In this document: piece by piece, positions 53,824 through 64,000 of the stretch | Layout: each line of letters begins with the position of its first letter | How positions within the stretch are numbered: position 1 is the first letter of the stretch | Source: Pyropia haitanensis | Lineage: Eukaryota; Rhodophyta; Bangiophyceae; Bangiales; Bangiaceae | Direction: 5' to 3' | DNA length: 64,000 bases | Assembly (NCBI GenBank): GCA_008729055.1 | Contig: SDUX01000007.1 | Span: 5,687,009 to 5,751,008, forward strand | The notes under the pieces: model-generated | What the model was told of the DNA's origin: nothing | Database searches by the model: none | What the model saw: only the letters and a program-made list of their open reading frames with translations | Program-made: the position numbers and the translations under genes

Positions 53824-56349
53824 TGCGGGACCCAACAGAGAAGGGGGGCACCGTGCTTTCGAGGGAGGAGGCGGGGAGAGAAAGGGGAAGAGAGCCTGCT
53901 GCTGCCGCTGTGTTTGTGTTTGCCAGACCCGCGGGGGACCTGGCCGCGCGTGCAAGTGCACCAGTCGGTCGTGTGTGATTACAGGTGGGTGTCCGGGCCG
54001 GGGGCGTCTCGCGGCACTGGTGTCTGTCCTGGGTGGTCCCGCCGTCCCGATGGGGTCGCCACCGCCAGAGACGCACGTACTGAGAAAGACCAAAACACCG
54101 CACACACAAACACGAGCAGGCCTGGTCCTGGTTGTTGCTTGACGTACGAGCTACATGATGCAGCCGGGCCTGCCCGCATGTGCCCCGTCTTTGTCTTTCC
54201 CCGCATGCATTCGCTATCGGGTGATACTCCTCCCCCTCGCCCCTCAACGGCATGACAATGGGGCGGCGGCGGCCGCGACGTCAGCAGACCACCGTGCGGC
54301 ACAGACAATGGGATTGTTCCAATCACCGCGGTGCCGTTTGTGTCTGGCGTGGTGTCCACCCACGCGGGTGGGCGACACCGCCACGCCCAGCGGTGGGTAC
54401 CCCCCCCCCCCCCCCCACAAGCATCCCCCGTCCACCTCTCGCCGCGCCGCTCCCCCACCCCCACCCCCGCCACCGCTTCCCGCTCACGCACCACACGGGC
54501 GCATCAGGCGCGCCGCGGCGGCTGCCACGGTGGTGCCAGCCGGCCGCCCCCCCCCCCAGCCTCCCGTCCCTGCTGACGCCACCCCCCGCCGCCCGCCGCC
54601 CACCAGACCCGCCGGCAGCAGCCACGTCATGAGGGGCGTGGCGGCGCGGCGCGCAGGCGGCGTGGCCGCCGCCACCGCCGCCGGCCATCCCCCCCCCCCC
54701 CCCCCCCCCCGCGCCCCTATGGGCATCCGCCCGCCGCGAGCCGCGGCCGCCACCCTGGCTCGTTTTCTGTTTTTTTTTTTTTGTTTTTTTTTTGCCCCGG
54801 TGCCGCCGTCGCCGCCCCGTGACGCTGCCGCCGCGGCGGCGGCGCTGCGCCCGCCGCCGCGCGGTGGGGCCGCCCCCTCGCGCCGCCGCGCCGCGCGCGC
54901 GCACGCGCGCGGGCGCGCGCGCGGCGGCGTGGGCCGCCCCCCCCCCCCCCTCGCCCGCGGTCTGGGAACGGGCGTGGCGGCGGCGGCGGCGGCGGCGGTG
55001 CGCCGCGGCCGCGGCGGCGCGCGCCGCGGCGGCGCGTGGCGGCCGCTTGCCCCGGCCGCCCCGCGGTGCCCGCGGTCGTGTGGGAATGGGGCTGCCGCGG
55101 CACGGATACGGCGGTTGGTCAACGGCGCAGCGGCGCGCACGCTGCGGGCCTGTACCTCGTAGCGGAAGGAGGTGGGGGGGGGGGGGGGGGGGGGGTGCGG
55201 AGGTGGTTGGCGTGCGGCGGTGGGGTGGCGGCGATGGAGGGCGGCGCGGCAGCAGAGGCGGCGGTGTCAGGGGCGGCGGCGGGGGGAGGCGGCCGCGGCG
55301 CGCCGCGCGCCGTGACGCCGCGGGCGGCACGGCACGGCCTTTTGCTGCGGATGGCGCGGGTGGCGGCGGCCGGCGGGCGGGGGCGTGGGGGGGCGGCCGC
55401 CGCCGCCGTGGCGCCCACCCCGCCCTCGGCGCGGCGCCCCGCGCGTGGCGGCGGCGCGTCGAGCGGCCGCGGCGCCGGGGGCATGAGGGGGGGGGGGGGG
55501 GGGCACGCACTAGACCGCACCCGCGGGGGAGGTGGCGGCCACGCGGGCGAGGGGGGGGCGCGGCCGCCGCCGCCGGCGTGGCACCCTCCCCCCCCCCCCC
55601 CCTGCCCCCCGCGCAGCCGCCCGCCTCCCCCACCGGCGTGGCGCCCCACCTCGCACCTGGCGGCGACGCGTGGGTGGGGCCGCCCGCCCACCCCCGGTAG
55701 CCGCCCCGCCGCGGCCCGCCCGTGCGCGCCGCGGCGCCGTGGCGGGCGCGCCGCCGCGGCGGCGACGGGCGGCGGCGGGGGGCGGGCGGGGCCGGCCACG
55801 CCCCCGCCGCGCCGCCCGGCCGTGGCTCCCGTCAGCGCGGCGCCGCCCCGGCGGGCGGGTCGTCGCCGCCGCCGCTGCCCGCGCACCCGAGCCGCCGGCG
55901 TGTCAAGCGGGGTGCGGCCGCGCCGCTATTCCCTCCCCGCCGCCGCGACCCGCCCTGCCGGCCGCCCCACCCCGACGTGCCCGTGCATGGCGCCGGCCGC
56001 TGTACCGGCTGGGGGGGGGCGGTTGGGGGAGGGGGGGGGCGGGGGGGTCGCGGGGACGGGAGCGCCGTTTCGGGACGGCCCGCCCCGTGCCGGTACAACA
56101 GCCGGCTGCGGCCGGCGGCGCGGCGTTGACGCTTCTATCTGCAGCCAGCAGGCGTGCGTCGTCGGGTCGACCGGCAGCAGCGGCGGCGGCGGCCTGTGTA
56201 GCTACCCCCGCCGGGCCGCGTCGCTGCGATAGCGGCGCTGCGTGCACACCCGTTCCTCCACCCCCCCGCCCCCCTCTCCTCCGTCTTTATTCCCCTACCC
56301 CGCCCTCCGCTGCTGTCGACCCCACCGCCCGCTCACCGCAGACCGCGCC
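53824..56349. other. 2.5 kb mostly low-complexity region
   Basis: Moderate complexity to about 54380, then dense G/C repeats, with a T tract at 54770-54793 broken by one G. Plus-strand segments such as AAARIRRLVNGAAARTLRAC (55090-55165) and GVAPHLAPGGDAWVGPPAHP (ending 55700) look coding but lie in different frames and have no domain, so no gene is called. The tyrosinase-like gene promoter lies at the right end. Confidence 0.4.
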
Positions 56350-58638
56350 ATGGGCTCCCGACCCGACACCCCTCCCCGCGGCCGGCGGCCGGCCGTTGCC
56401 GCTGCCGCCGCTGCCGTTGCCACCGCCGTGTCGTTGGCGTCGTTGGCGGGCGCGGCGCCAATGGGCGGCCCGCCCGCCGGCGGCGCCGCGGCGGTCGCCC
56501 CCGCCGTGCGCCAGGCGACCATCCCCGACTGCTGGGGGTTTTATGGCTACGGCGCCGCCCGCCGGTTTTGCTGCTGGGTGGAGGAGACGTGTGGGGAGAA
56601 CTGCTACCGGCCGTGGCGGCTGGTGAGCGAGGGCAGCTGTCCGGCCGGCGGGACTGGTCGCGGCAACGGTCGCGGCAACGGTCGCGGCAACAGCGGCGGC
56701 AATGGTGGCGGCAATGGTGGCGGCTCTGTGTCATCGCGGCAGTACCAATGGGGCCCTGGCGGTGGCGGCGGGCGGGACAACCCGTTCCAACCGTGCGTCA
56801 AGGAGTGGCGGCAGGTGCGCGAGTGCTGGCCGAAAAAGTGTGGCAAGGCGGTGTGTGGGCTGTCGGCGACGCCGACGGGGGTGGCGATGAAGCCAAACCC
56901 GGGGGGCGGGAAGCAGACACCAGAGCCCTCTGCAACGCCGGTGCCGACGGCGGCACCCACGGCACCGCCGACTGCGCCGCCCACCGCGTCTCCGACGGCG
57001 CCACCCACTGCGCCGCCCACTGCGCCACCCACCGCGCCACCTACCGCGCCACCCACCGCGCCACCTACCGCGCCACCCACCGCGCCGCCTACGGCGCCGC
57101 CGACGGCACCACCCACTGCGCCGCCGACGGCACCACCCACTGCGCCGCCGACGGCACCACCCACTGCGCCGCCGACGGCACCACCCACTGCGCCGCCAAC
57201 GGCACCACCCACTGCGCCGCCAACGGCACCACCCACTGCGCCGCCAACGGCGCCGCCCACGGCGCCGCCCACTGCGCCACCCACTGCGCCACCCACGGCG
57301 CCGCCCACTGCGCCTCCCACCGCGCCACCCACCGCGCCACCGACCGCGCCGCCGACGGCACCGCCGACGGCACCACCCACTGCGCCTCCGACGGCGCCTC
57401 CAACGGCGCCGCCTACGCCACCGCCCACTGCACCGCCCACTGCACCACCCACCGCGCCACCAACAGCACCGCCGACGGCGTCGCCTACGCCCGCCCCGGC
57501 CGCGTGGACGTTTGGCGACGGCCTGCGCAAGTGCACGGCGAACAACTCGCGGATCCGGCGGGAGATTACGTCCCTGAGCGCGGCGGAGCGGACGGCATTC
57601 ACCACTGCCCTGCAGACCATCATCGCAAACGGAGTGTATGGCCAGTTCTCGACCCTGCTCTCGGCCAATGTGGAGGCCGCCTTTGGTGGTGCCCAGTTCC
57701 TGCCCTTCCACAGGCTGTTCATCCTCGAGCTGGAGGACGCCCTTCGCTTTGTGGACCCGTCTGTGGTACTCCCCTACTGGCGGTGGACGGACAACTGGTT
57801 TGACCCCGCCACTGACCCGGTGTTTGGTACGGACCTCTTTGGCGGCGCCACGCCCGGTCAGTGCATCCCCGACGGCCCGTTCAAGGACCTCCGCTCGCTG
57901 GTGCCCAGCGACCACTGCGTGCGGCGCGAGTTCAACGGCCGCGAAGAGCTTGGCATGGGGGACATTGTCTTTGACGAGGCGGGCGTGCTGAGCCAGTTCC
58001 TGGACCTGGACTACCCTGACTTTGAGTCCGCCCTCGAGATGTCGGCCGCGTTTGTGAACCTGGGCGTGGGCGGGGTGATGGGCACTGGCCCAACGGGCGA
58101 CGCGGGCGCCGCCGCCACCAGTGCAAACGACCCCATCACGTTTGTGCACCAAGCGTTTGTGGACAAGGTCTACGCCGATTGGCAGGGCATCAACGGGGCA
58201 GCGACCTACTCTGGGGACCACAAGGGCGCCGCCGTGTCGGCCTCGGACGTGCTTGCGCCGTTTGGCGTCCCCGTGTCGCGCGCGTTCAACCTGCCGTGCG
58301 TGACGTACGAGTCGGAGCCGGCAGGCCGGTCGGGCCGGGCGGGCCGCGGCCGCCGCCCCGGCCGCACCAGCCGCGCCGCCGCGACGCTGGCGGTCAAGCG
58401 GACACGCGCCAACCGGCGCAAGCTGCTGGCGCAGTGGGTGATGCGGTCGCCCGTGAGCGACGCGCAGGCCGACAAGGGGCTACGGGTTGCGGAAATGGCG
58501 GCGGTGGATGCCGTCGTCGACGGGTCCGCCACGGGCATCACCGTGACCGCAGCGGACGCTGCCAACGCGGCAGGCGGGAAGGACGCGGCCGGCGCGACGG
58601 GTGACAATGACGGTGCTGGTGATCCAAAGGGCGAGTAG
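56350..58638 (+). CDS. tyrosinase-domain protein on a Pro/Thr stalk, copper ligands mostly lost
   Basis: 762 residues from ATG 56350. Signal peptide to about residue 38, then a Cys-rich module (CWGFYGYGAARRFCCWVEET to CWPKKCGKAVC) with Gly/Asn repeats inside. A stalk of about 45 APPT-like tetrapeptides covers residues 200-380. The tyrosinase domain follows: FLPFHRLFILELEDALRF, VVLPYWRWTDNWF and NDPITFVHQAFVDKVYADWQ. In active tyrosinases each copper has three His. Here only His454 (in FLPFHR) clearly remains. The CuA His two positions before the GG is Phe445. The CuB HNxxH pair is Ala566 and Asn570, and the second His of the HH pair is Gln601 (His600 kept). The protein is probably a non-enzymatic wall or surface protein. 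The tail is basic then Ala-rich. Confidence 0.88.
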   Translation: MGSRPDTPPRGRRPAVAAAAAAVATAVSLASLAGAAPMGGPPAGGAAAVAPAVRQATIPDCWGFYGYGAARRFCCWVEETCGENCYRPWRLVSEGSCPAGGTGRGNGRGNGRGNSGGNGGGNGGGSVSSRQYQWGPGGGGGRDNPFQPCVKEWRQVRECWPKKCGKAVCGLSATPTGVAMKPNPGGGKQTPEPSATPVPTAAPTAPPTAPPTASPTAPPTAPPTAPPTAPPTAPPTAPPTAPPTAPPTAPPTAPPTAPPTAPPTAPPTAPPTAPPTAPPTAPPTAPPTAPPTAPPTAPPTAPPTAPPTAPPTAPPTAPPTAPPTAPPTAPPTAPPTAPPTAPPTAPPTAPPTAPPTPPPTAPPTAPPTAPPTAPPTASPTPAPAAWTFGDGLRKCTANNSRIRREITSLSAAERTAFTTALQTIIANGVYGQFSTLLSANVEAAFGGAQFLPFHRLFILELEDALRFVDPSVVLPYWRWTDNWFDPATDPVFGTDLFGGATPGQCIPDGPFKDLRSLVPSDHCVRREFNGREELGMGDIVFDEAGVLSQFLDLDYPDFESALEMSAAFVNLGVGGVMGTGPTGDAGAAATSANDPITFVHQAFVDKVYADWQGINGAATYSGDHKGAAVSASDVLAPFGVPVSRAFNLPCVTYESEPAGRSGRAGRGRRPGRTSRAAATLAVKRTRANRRKLLAQWVMRSPVSDAQADKGLRVAEMAAVDAVVDGSATGITVTAADAANAAGGKDAAGATGDNDGAGDPKGE
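56941..57490 (+). repeat. 12 bp coding tandem repeat (APPT)n
   Basis: About 45 copies of a 12 bp unit such as GCGCCGCCCACC or GCACCACCCACT encode Ala-Pro-Pro-Thr, with a few Ser or Pro variants. Third-position changes differ between copies, with local blocks of identical units showing recent duplication. Confidence 0.95.
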
Positions 58639-59186
58639 GCCCGCGTATCGGCTTGATTAGGGAGGCCCGGGGGGGGGGGGGGTTGGGGGGGGGGTTTTCT
58701 TTGTGCATTTCTGCGTGCGTTGTAGCCATGGAGGAGCGGCACGGGGACAGGCGCCAGGCTAGCCCGTACACGCCCACCTGTGCCGCTCGGCCCGGTGCTC
58801 GTGTTGCGTATTTATTCGGTGCGAGCGCAACGAGACGAGGCCGCCGTGTGGGCCCGCGACGTTGCGCACGGTTGTGCCACCTGGCGCCGGGGGGGAGCTC
58901 GGTCGGCACGGCGCGTGGTGTACCAACAACTGTTTTCTGCAAGCGCTGCAGCGGTTCTCTTTTCCTTCTCCACTGGGTGGGGGGTTGCGGGAGACTCCAA
59001 TGGGCTCGCGGTTCGTGGCACGAACGCCGTCCATGCGGGCGGCGCGGCACAACCGTTGGTCGAGGCGGACCAGAGGGAGGAAAAAAAAAAAAAAAAAAGG
59101 GTATACGCCCGCCGCTCTCAGCAACTGCTTGCACGCTCGCGTCGACGCACGGGTCCCGCTGCGGGTGGACTGCAGCCCACCGCCCG
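58639..59186. other. convergent 3' region with A18 tract
   Basis: Lies between the ends of the tyrosinase-like and KH-Smr genes. An A18 run at 59081-59098 would be a U tract about 90 nt beyond the KH-Smr stop. No gene supported. Confidence 0.5.
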
Positions 59187-60076
59187 TCAAAAAATGCCCG
59201 ACAGCAGCCGCATGAGCCACCGCAGGAACGAGCGGCCAAACCCAAAGTGGGCGCCCCCCCCCCCCCCTCCCCCCTGCGCCCCCCCCCCCCCCCCCCAATC
59301 CCCCCCAGCAGCCCCTCGAGCCAGCCACCCAGCCCCCCCCCCCCCTCCCCCCCCGTCACGACAAACGCGCCCGGCCCGTCGGCCACAAACCGCGCGCGCC
59401 GCGCGCGCAGCAGCTCCTCCACCGCGGGCCGCACCTTGGGCCCCCCCGGCCCGCTGTGGCGGCCCGCCCCCGTAATCAGCCGCACCCGCTCGGACGGCCG
59501 CAGGCGGTCGAGCCGCCGCGCCGCGACGGCGACCGCCTCGCGGACGGTGAGGCCGTGGAGGTCCACCTCCCCGCGCCCGCGGCCGGCGTTGGCGGCCTCG
59601 TAAATGGCCGACGCGGCCGCCGCGGCGGCCGCGTCGGCACGCGCCGCCGCCGCCTTGGACGCCACCGACAGGCGGTGCGCCTCGGCGCCGTCGCCGCGGC
59701 CGTACGCGGCCGCCGCGGCGGCGGCGAGGCGCGCCCGCTCCGCGCCCGCCGCGGCCGACGCCGCCCGCAGCCGGTCCCCCGACGCCGAGCGGGGGGCGCC
59801 CCCGGTGAGGTGGTGGATGCGGTCCGCGGCGGCCGCGACGGCCGCCGCGGCGCCGCGGATGGTGACCGCCGTGGACGCCGACGCCTTGGGCGGCACGTCG
59901 ATGAGCGCGCCCGTGTCGGCGCGGAGGGCGGCGATGGTCGACCCGCCGGGGCCAATGAGGCGGCCGTGCTGCGCCTTGGGGACGTGCAGCGTCACGGTGG
60001 TCGCGCCGGGGGGGGGGGGGCCGTCGGACGCGCCGCCCGCGCCCTCGCCGGGGCTCTGGGACTGGGCTTGGCCCAT
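59187..60076 (-). CDS. KH-DUF1771-Smr domain protein
   Basis: From ATG 60076 (MGQAQSQSPGEGAGGASDGP). A KH RNA-binding domain spans about residues 28-95 (TVTLHVPKAQHGRLIGPGGS with the GxxG loop, then TIAALRADTGALIDVP). A DUF1771 helical segment follows (AYGRGDGAEAHRLSVASKAA to SAIYEAAN), then an Smr domain with DLHGLTVREAVAVAARRLD and LITGAGRHSGPGGPKVRPAV. Smr domains are nicking nucleases or RNA/DNA binders; with KH this suggests an RNA quality-control role, which is inference. The sequenced frame is lost in the C runs at 59254-59296. In the next frame FGFGRSFLRWLMRLLSGIF ends at 59187, giving a basic amphipathic C-terminus, so the tracts probably carry a length error. Confidence 0.85.
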
Positions 60077-61065
60077 GGCCGGGGGGCGGGGAGGGCAAGA
60101 CAGGCGGCCCGGCGCCGGGGAGTGCGACGGGGTTGAACGGACAGTGGGGGACGGGCACGCGTCCAAGCACGTCGAGGGTGCAGCGGAAGGCGGGCAAACG
60201 CGCCTGGCTGGCCAGCGGCGGGTCCGTCCAAGGCAGCGTGCGTGCGTGCCCCGTCAGGCGCGCCTGGTCAACGTGCACCACGCCAGGCCGACCGGCGTGC
60301 GCGGCTTCTATAGGGGCGCCCCCCTGTCGACCCCGTGCGGCGTGGCCTGCTGCGACTGCCGACGCATGTACAGGTACAAGAGGGCAACGCGGTGACGAGC
60401 AGCGGTGCCACGCCAGACGGGGCGGAGATAGCCGACCCATCCCGCCCGAGATATGGAAACGCCAGACGCGGGGGTGTCGAGAAGATTGTCGCGTGTGCGA
60501 CTCGGTGCCGCGCGCACGCCGCTGCTCGCTACTAAAACTGTGGCACCGCCGCGGTTGGAACCAAAAATCAAACGTCCATATACTTTGAATGACCCACCAC
60601 CACGTGTGACAAGCTATTCACGCGTCGCACCCATCCACCGTGCAAGTCGTGCGCGGGTGCCCCAATCAACTACTGTACGGTTTTCTCAGCACCACCCACC
60701 AGCCCACGCGGGTCTCTCCCGTCCACACCCCCCTTTCAAAAGTTCAAAGCCGCTGTGCCGGCGGCGCCCACGTCGGGGCGCCCCACTCCCGCGAGATCCA
60801 ACGCCGCCACCCCCCCCCCCCCCCACCCCACCGCCCCACCCCACCCCCCCCCCCAAGCAGCCCACTCCCCCGCCGCGCGTAGCCGCCGCCCGCCCGCCGC
60901 GGCCACCGCCCGCCGCCCCGCGCCTCGTGCGCGCGCCGCGGCACGCGTCGCCCCCCCCCCCACCCCCCCCCCTCGCGCCGCCACCGCCGACCGCCAACTC
61001 GGCCGGTGCAACCGCCCGCCGCCACACCGCCCGCCGCCCGCCGCCGCCGCCGCCGTGCCGCCGCC

Positions 61066-61097
<32 letters not shown>

Positions 61098-61200
61098 GCC
61101 GCCGGCCGGCGCGCTCCCGCCCGCGCGGCTCGGCCCGCCGCCGCGGCGGCCGCCGCCGCCGCTGCCGCCGCCGCGGCCGTCTGCCCGCGGCACGCCGCGG
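60077..61200. other. intergenic upstream of the KH-Smr gene
   Basis: Moderate GC to about 60740, with no supported gene, then C runs and CCG repeats. It includes the KH-Smr promoter. Confidence 0.4.
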
Positions 61201-61576
61201 CGGGGGGGGGTGGGAGTTGGCCGTCCACCCCACCGCGTGCCGCCGACGCTGCCACCCACTCTGCTGTGGCGGCGGCAGACGCTGGCCGCCGCGGTGGCTC
61301 CTCCTCCCCCCCCCCCTCCCCCCCTTTCCCCCCCCCCTTGACGCGCTCTCGCACCAGCTGGGCGCCGCCGTGGGGTGTGCACCGCCCGCCTCCTCCCCCC
61401 GCCGCCGGCATCCCGCCTCCCTCCCCGTCCCCCCCCCCCCGCCCCGACGATGCGCACGTCCCTGTCACGGCCGCCATCGGCGGCGGCGGCGCCGGCGGCG
61501 GTGGACTCCCCCACCCGCGGCGGCACCCCCCCGCGGGGCTTTGCCCGCCGCCGCTGCGCGTCCATGCCCACCCGCC

Positions 61577-61631
<55 letters not shown>

Positions 61632-62007
61632 GGCCGCGGCGACCACCACCACCACCACCACCGGCTGGCCACCCGCCACATCCCCCGCCACCGCAACGTT
61701 CCCAGCCGCCGACCGCCACCGCCGCCGCCGTCACCGGTGGTCCCTCTGGCGGGGGTGGGGAGCGGCCGGCGGCGAGGAGCCGCGGCGTCACCGCCCGACC
61801 GACACCCCCCCCCCCCACCACCACCACCACCACCACCACCACCACCCCCCCCACCCCCACCCCCACCGCCGCCGTCGCTGCCGCCGTTGGCGTTGGCGGT
61901 AACGCGGGGGGCGGTCACCGCGGCGGCGGTGACCGTGGCCACCGGCCAGAGCGGCCGGGATGGAGTGGGGCGTGCCGCCGGCGGGGTGACCGCGGCTGAC
62001 CACGACG

Positions 62008-62059
<52 letters not shown>

Positions 62060-62649
62060 GGGGGGTGGGGGGGGGGGGGGGGGGCGCCGCCGCCGCCGAG
62101 CCGGCCGCCTGGGTCGACCGCGACGTGGCGCGGTGGCGGCGGCCGTGCCGCCGCGCGTCGGCCGCGGCCGACCGCCCACCGCTGCGGCCGTCCGCCCGCC
62201 CGCCGCCGCCGTCGCCCCGCGTCGCCGCCGCCGCCGCCACCACCGCCGCCGGCGCGGCGGTGGCGGCGGCGGCGACGGCGGCGGCGGCGACGGCGGCGGC
62301 GGCCGCCGCCACCACCACCGCCGGCGGCGGCGGCGTGGCCACTGCCGCGGCGACGCCAGGCGCGGCAGCCCCCCCCCCCCACCCCCCCCCCCCCCCCCCC
62401 CCAGCATCCCCCCCCCCCCCCCCCCCCCAGCCGGCGGTTCAGCACCGGCCGCCCCCCCCCCCCCCCCCCCCCCCCGGGGCACGTTCCCCCCCCTCCCCCC
62501 CCACCTCCCACGCCCACGGCCACGGCGGCCACGCCCCCCCCCCCCTCCCCCCCCACCATCCTCCCCCCCGCCGCCACCACCGCCGCCGCTTCCCGTTCCG
62601 GTCCACCCACGACACTGGCCGCACCGACGGCACCGGCGGCGGCACCGGC

Positions 62650-62680
<31 letters not shown>

Positions 62681-63383
62681 GCGGCGTCGGCGGCGGCGTC
62701 GGCGCCACTCGCGGCGCTGGTGCGGGAGCGGTCACCGACGCTGGCGGCGGCGGCCGCCGCGGCGGGCGCGGGCGGGGCGGTCAGGCGGGGTGCCGGCGGC
62801 GGTGGTGGTGGTGGTGGTGGTGGCGGTGGTGGGGGTGGCGGTGGTGGTGGGGGTGGCGGTGGTGGCGGTGGGGGGGGTGGGGGTGGTGGCCGTGGCGGCG
62901 GCGGCGGCGGCGGGGCATCCGCGCCGGGAGGCGGGGTGACGGCGGGGGAGCTCGGCGCGCTCCGCGCGGCGCTCGCGGACCGGCGGGTGGGGCGGCTGGC
63001 GGCGCTCGCCGCGGCGGGTGGCGGCTGGGGGGGGGGAGGGCCGTCCTCTCCGCCCCGCGGCTGGGCGGCGTCGCTGTCCCGATGGCCGACGCCGGGGGGG
63101 TGGCCACCGCTGGCTGGGGCGGCGGTGGCACCGCCGGCGGTGGCGGCGGTGGCACCGCCGACGGTGGTGGTGGTGGCGGCGGCGGTGGTGGTGGTGGTGG
63201 TGGTGGGGATGGTGGTGGGGGTGGTGGCGGCGGCGGCGACGCGGCGGGTGGCGGCCGCCGCCGCGGTGCTGCCGACACGGACGCGGCGCCCGTCGGGGCC
63301 ACCAGCCCGGCCGCCACGTTGGCGGCGGGGACGGCCACCGCCGCGGGCGGCGGGCGTGACGGTGGGGGCAAGGAGAACCGGGC

Positions 63384-63422
<39 letters not shown>

Positions 63423-64000
63423 TGCGGCGGGCACGCCGCTGTGGGGGGGGGGGGGGGGGGGGGGGGGCCAAGGCCGTCGCCGCGGGCGGCGGCGGTAGCG
63501 GCGGACGTGGTGGCGGTGGTGGTGGTGGTGGCGGTGGCGGTGGTGGTGGTGGGGGTGGGGGTGGTGGTGGTGGTGGTGGTGGTGGTGACGCGGCGGTGGC
63601 GGTGGGGTGAGGGGGCGGCCGCCCGCGGGGGGGGGGGGGGGGGGGTCGGGCGGGGTGGGGGGGGGGGGAGGGTTGTACTGCTGACGGGGGGAGGGACACG
63701 CCTGCTGGGAGGGGGTGTGGCGACAGGGGGAAGGGGGGGAGGGGACGCTACGTGCGCCCGTCCCGGTGCGGGCGTGCACCGCGCGGTGGGCCGGCGGCGG
63801 GACGACGCCCGCGGCGGCCGCCCGCTCCGTCCCGTGCTCCCGCCGGTGGGACCGCCGCGGCGGTTGCGACGGCGCATGGCGGGGGGTGGCGGCCGCCGTG
63901 GCGGTTGGCGTGGCGGGCGCCGCCGCGGCGGGCTGGTGGGGGGGCGGGGGGGGGGGGGGGGTGGGCGTGCCGGTGGAGGTGGTGGCGCCGCCGGGGGTGC
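61201..64000. repeat. 2.8 kb of simple G/C sequence
   Basis: GCC/GGC and GGT/CCA trinucleotide arrays (for example 61580-61640, 61818-61850, 62805-62850, 63155-63210, 63510-63590) and long C or G runs (62371-62428, 62451-62474, 63447-63467). A plus-strand segment GVTAGELGALRAALADRRVG with AALAAAGGG after it (about 62932-63020) has mild coding character and might belong to a Gly/Ala-rich protein, but no gene can be bounded. Confidence 0.5.

Noticed and set aside
56604..57722. Minus-strand AVGG-repeat protein antisense to the APPT stalk
   Set aside because: It is the reverse reading of the 12 bp coding repeat; the plus strand carries the signal peptide and tyrosinase domain.
60453..63699. Very long poly-Pro, poly-Gly and Arg-rich open frames on both strands
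   Set aside because: Stop codons are rare in pure G/C repeats, so these frames carry no evidence of coding.
1..64000. tRNA, rRNA and CRISPR features
   Set aside because: No cloverleaf with a convincing T-arm, no rRNA-like block and no regularly spaced direct repeats were seen; a covariance-model scan would be needed to exclude small RNA genes.

Overview
This is a nuclear window from a very GC-rich, intron-poor photosynthetic eukaryote. The recognised genes are eukaryotic housekeeping or algal types: Pescadillo, the proteasome lid subunit Rpn11, the Ran factor Mog1, a BCS1-type AAA ATPase, a plant-type GATA factor, a coproporphyrinogen-oxidase-like protein and two beta-carbonic anhydrases. 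Only two spliceosomal introns can be placed with confidence. The combination of extreme GC, long C/G homopolymers, few short introns and Ala/Gly/Pro-rich proteins fits a bangiophyte red alga (Porphyra/Pyropia type) best. That assignment is inference; another GC-rich alga is not excluded.

Layout. 0-18 kb is a gene block: the end of an unknown gene, a NAPE-PLD-like metallo-beta-lactamase (+), a class I methyltransferase (-), Pescadillo (-), a BCS1-like AAA ATPase (+), a MYND-finger protein (-), a probable pseudogene (+), beta-carbonic anhydrase 1 (-) and a Dispatched-like RND membrane protein with one intron (-). 18.8-31 kb has lower GC and is transposon-like. It holds a 1.73 kb element with perfect 31 bp terminal inverted repeats and an 86 bp tandem repeat inside, a Myb/trihelix-like transposon ORF broken by one stop codon, a Harbinger-type MITE with TTA target duplications, two further inverted-repeat elements, and one small Cys-rich membrane protein gene. 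31.7-60 kb is a second gene block: a GATA factor (-), beta-carbonic anhydrase 2 (-), a secreted protein with two EfeO/imelysin modules (+), a C2HC zinc-finger protein (-), Mog1 (+), Rpn11 with one intron (-), an uncertain small ORF (+), a divergent HemF-like protein (+), a zinc metalloprotease (+), a tyrosinase-like protein on a Pro/Thr stalk (+) and a KH-DUF1771-Smr protein (-). 60-64 kb is almost pure low-complexity G/C sequence.

A recurring feature is that conserved protein sequence passes from one reading frame to another exactly at long C or G runs in at least five genes (NAPE-PLD-like, methyltransferase end, zinc-finger protein, Mog1, KH-Smr), and probably in the MYND gene. These are most simply homopolymer length errors in the assembly, or genuinely unstable tracts, rather than pseudogenes.

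The genes do not form a pathway. Among the least ordinary proteins are the tyrosinase-like protein that lacks most copper ligands, the HemF-like protein with altered signature residues, and the two-module EfeO-like secreted protein. Low-complexity composition makes gene calls on either strand unreliable outside regions with recognisable domains; such stretches are marked as uncertain.
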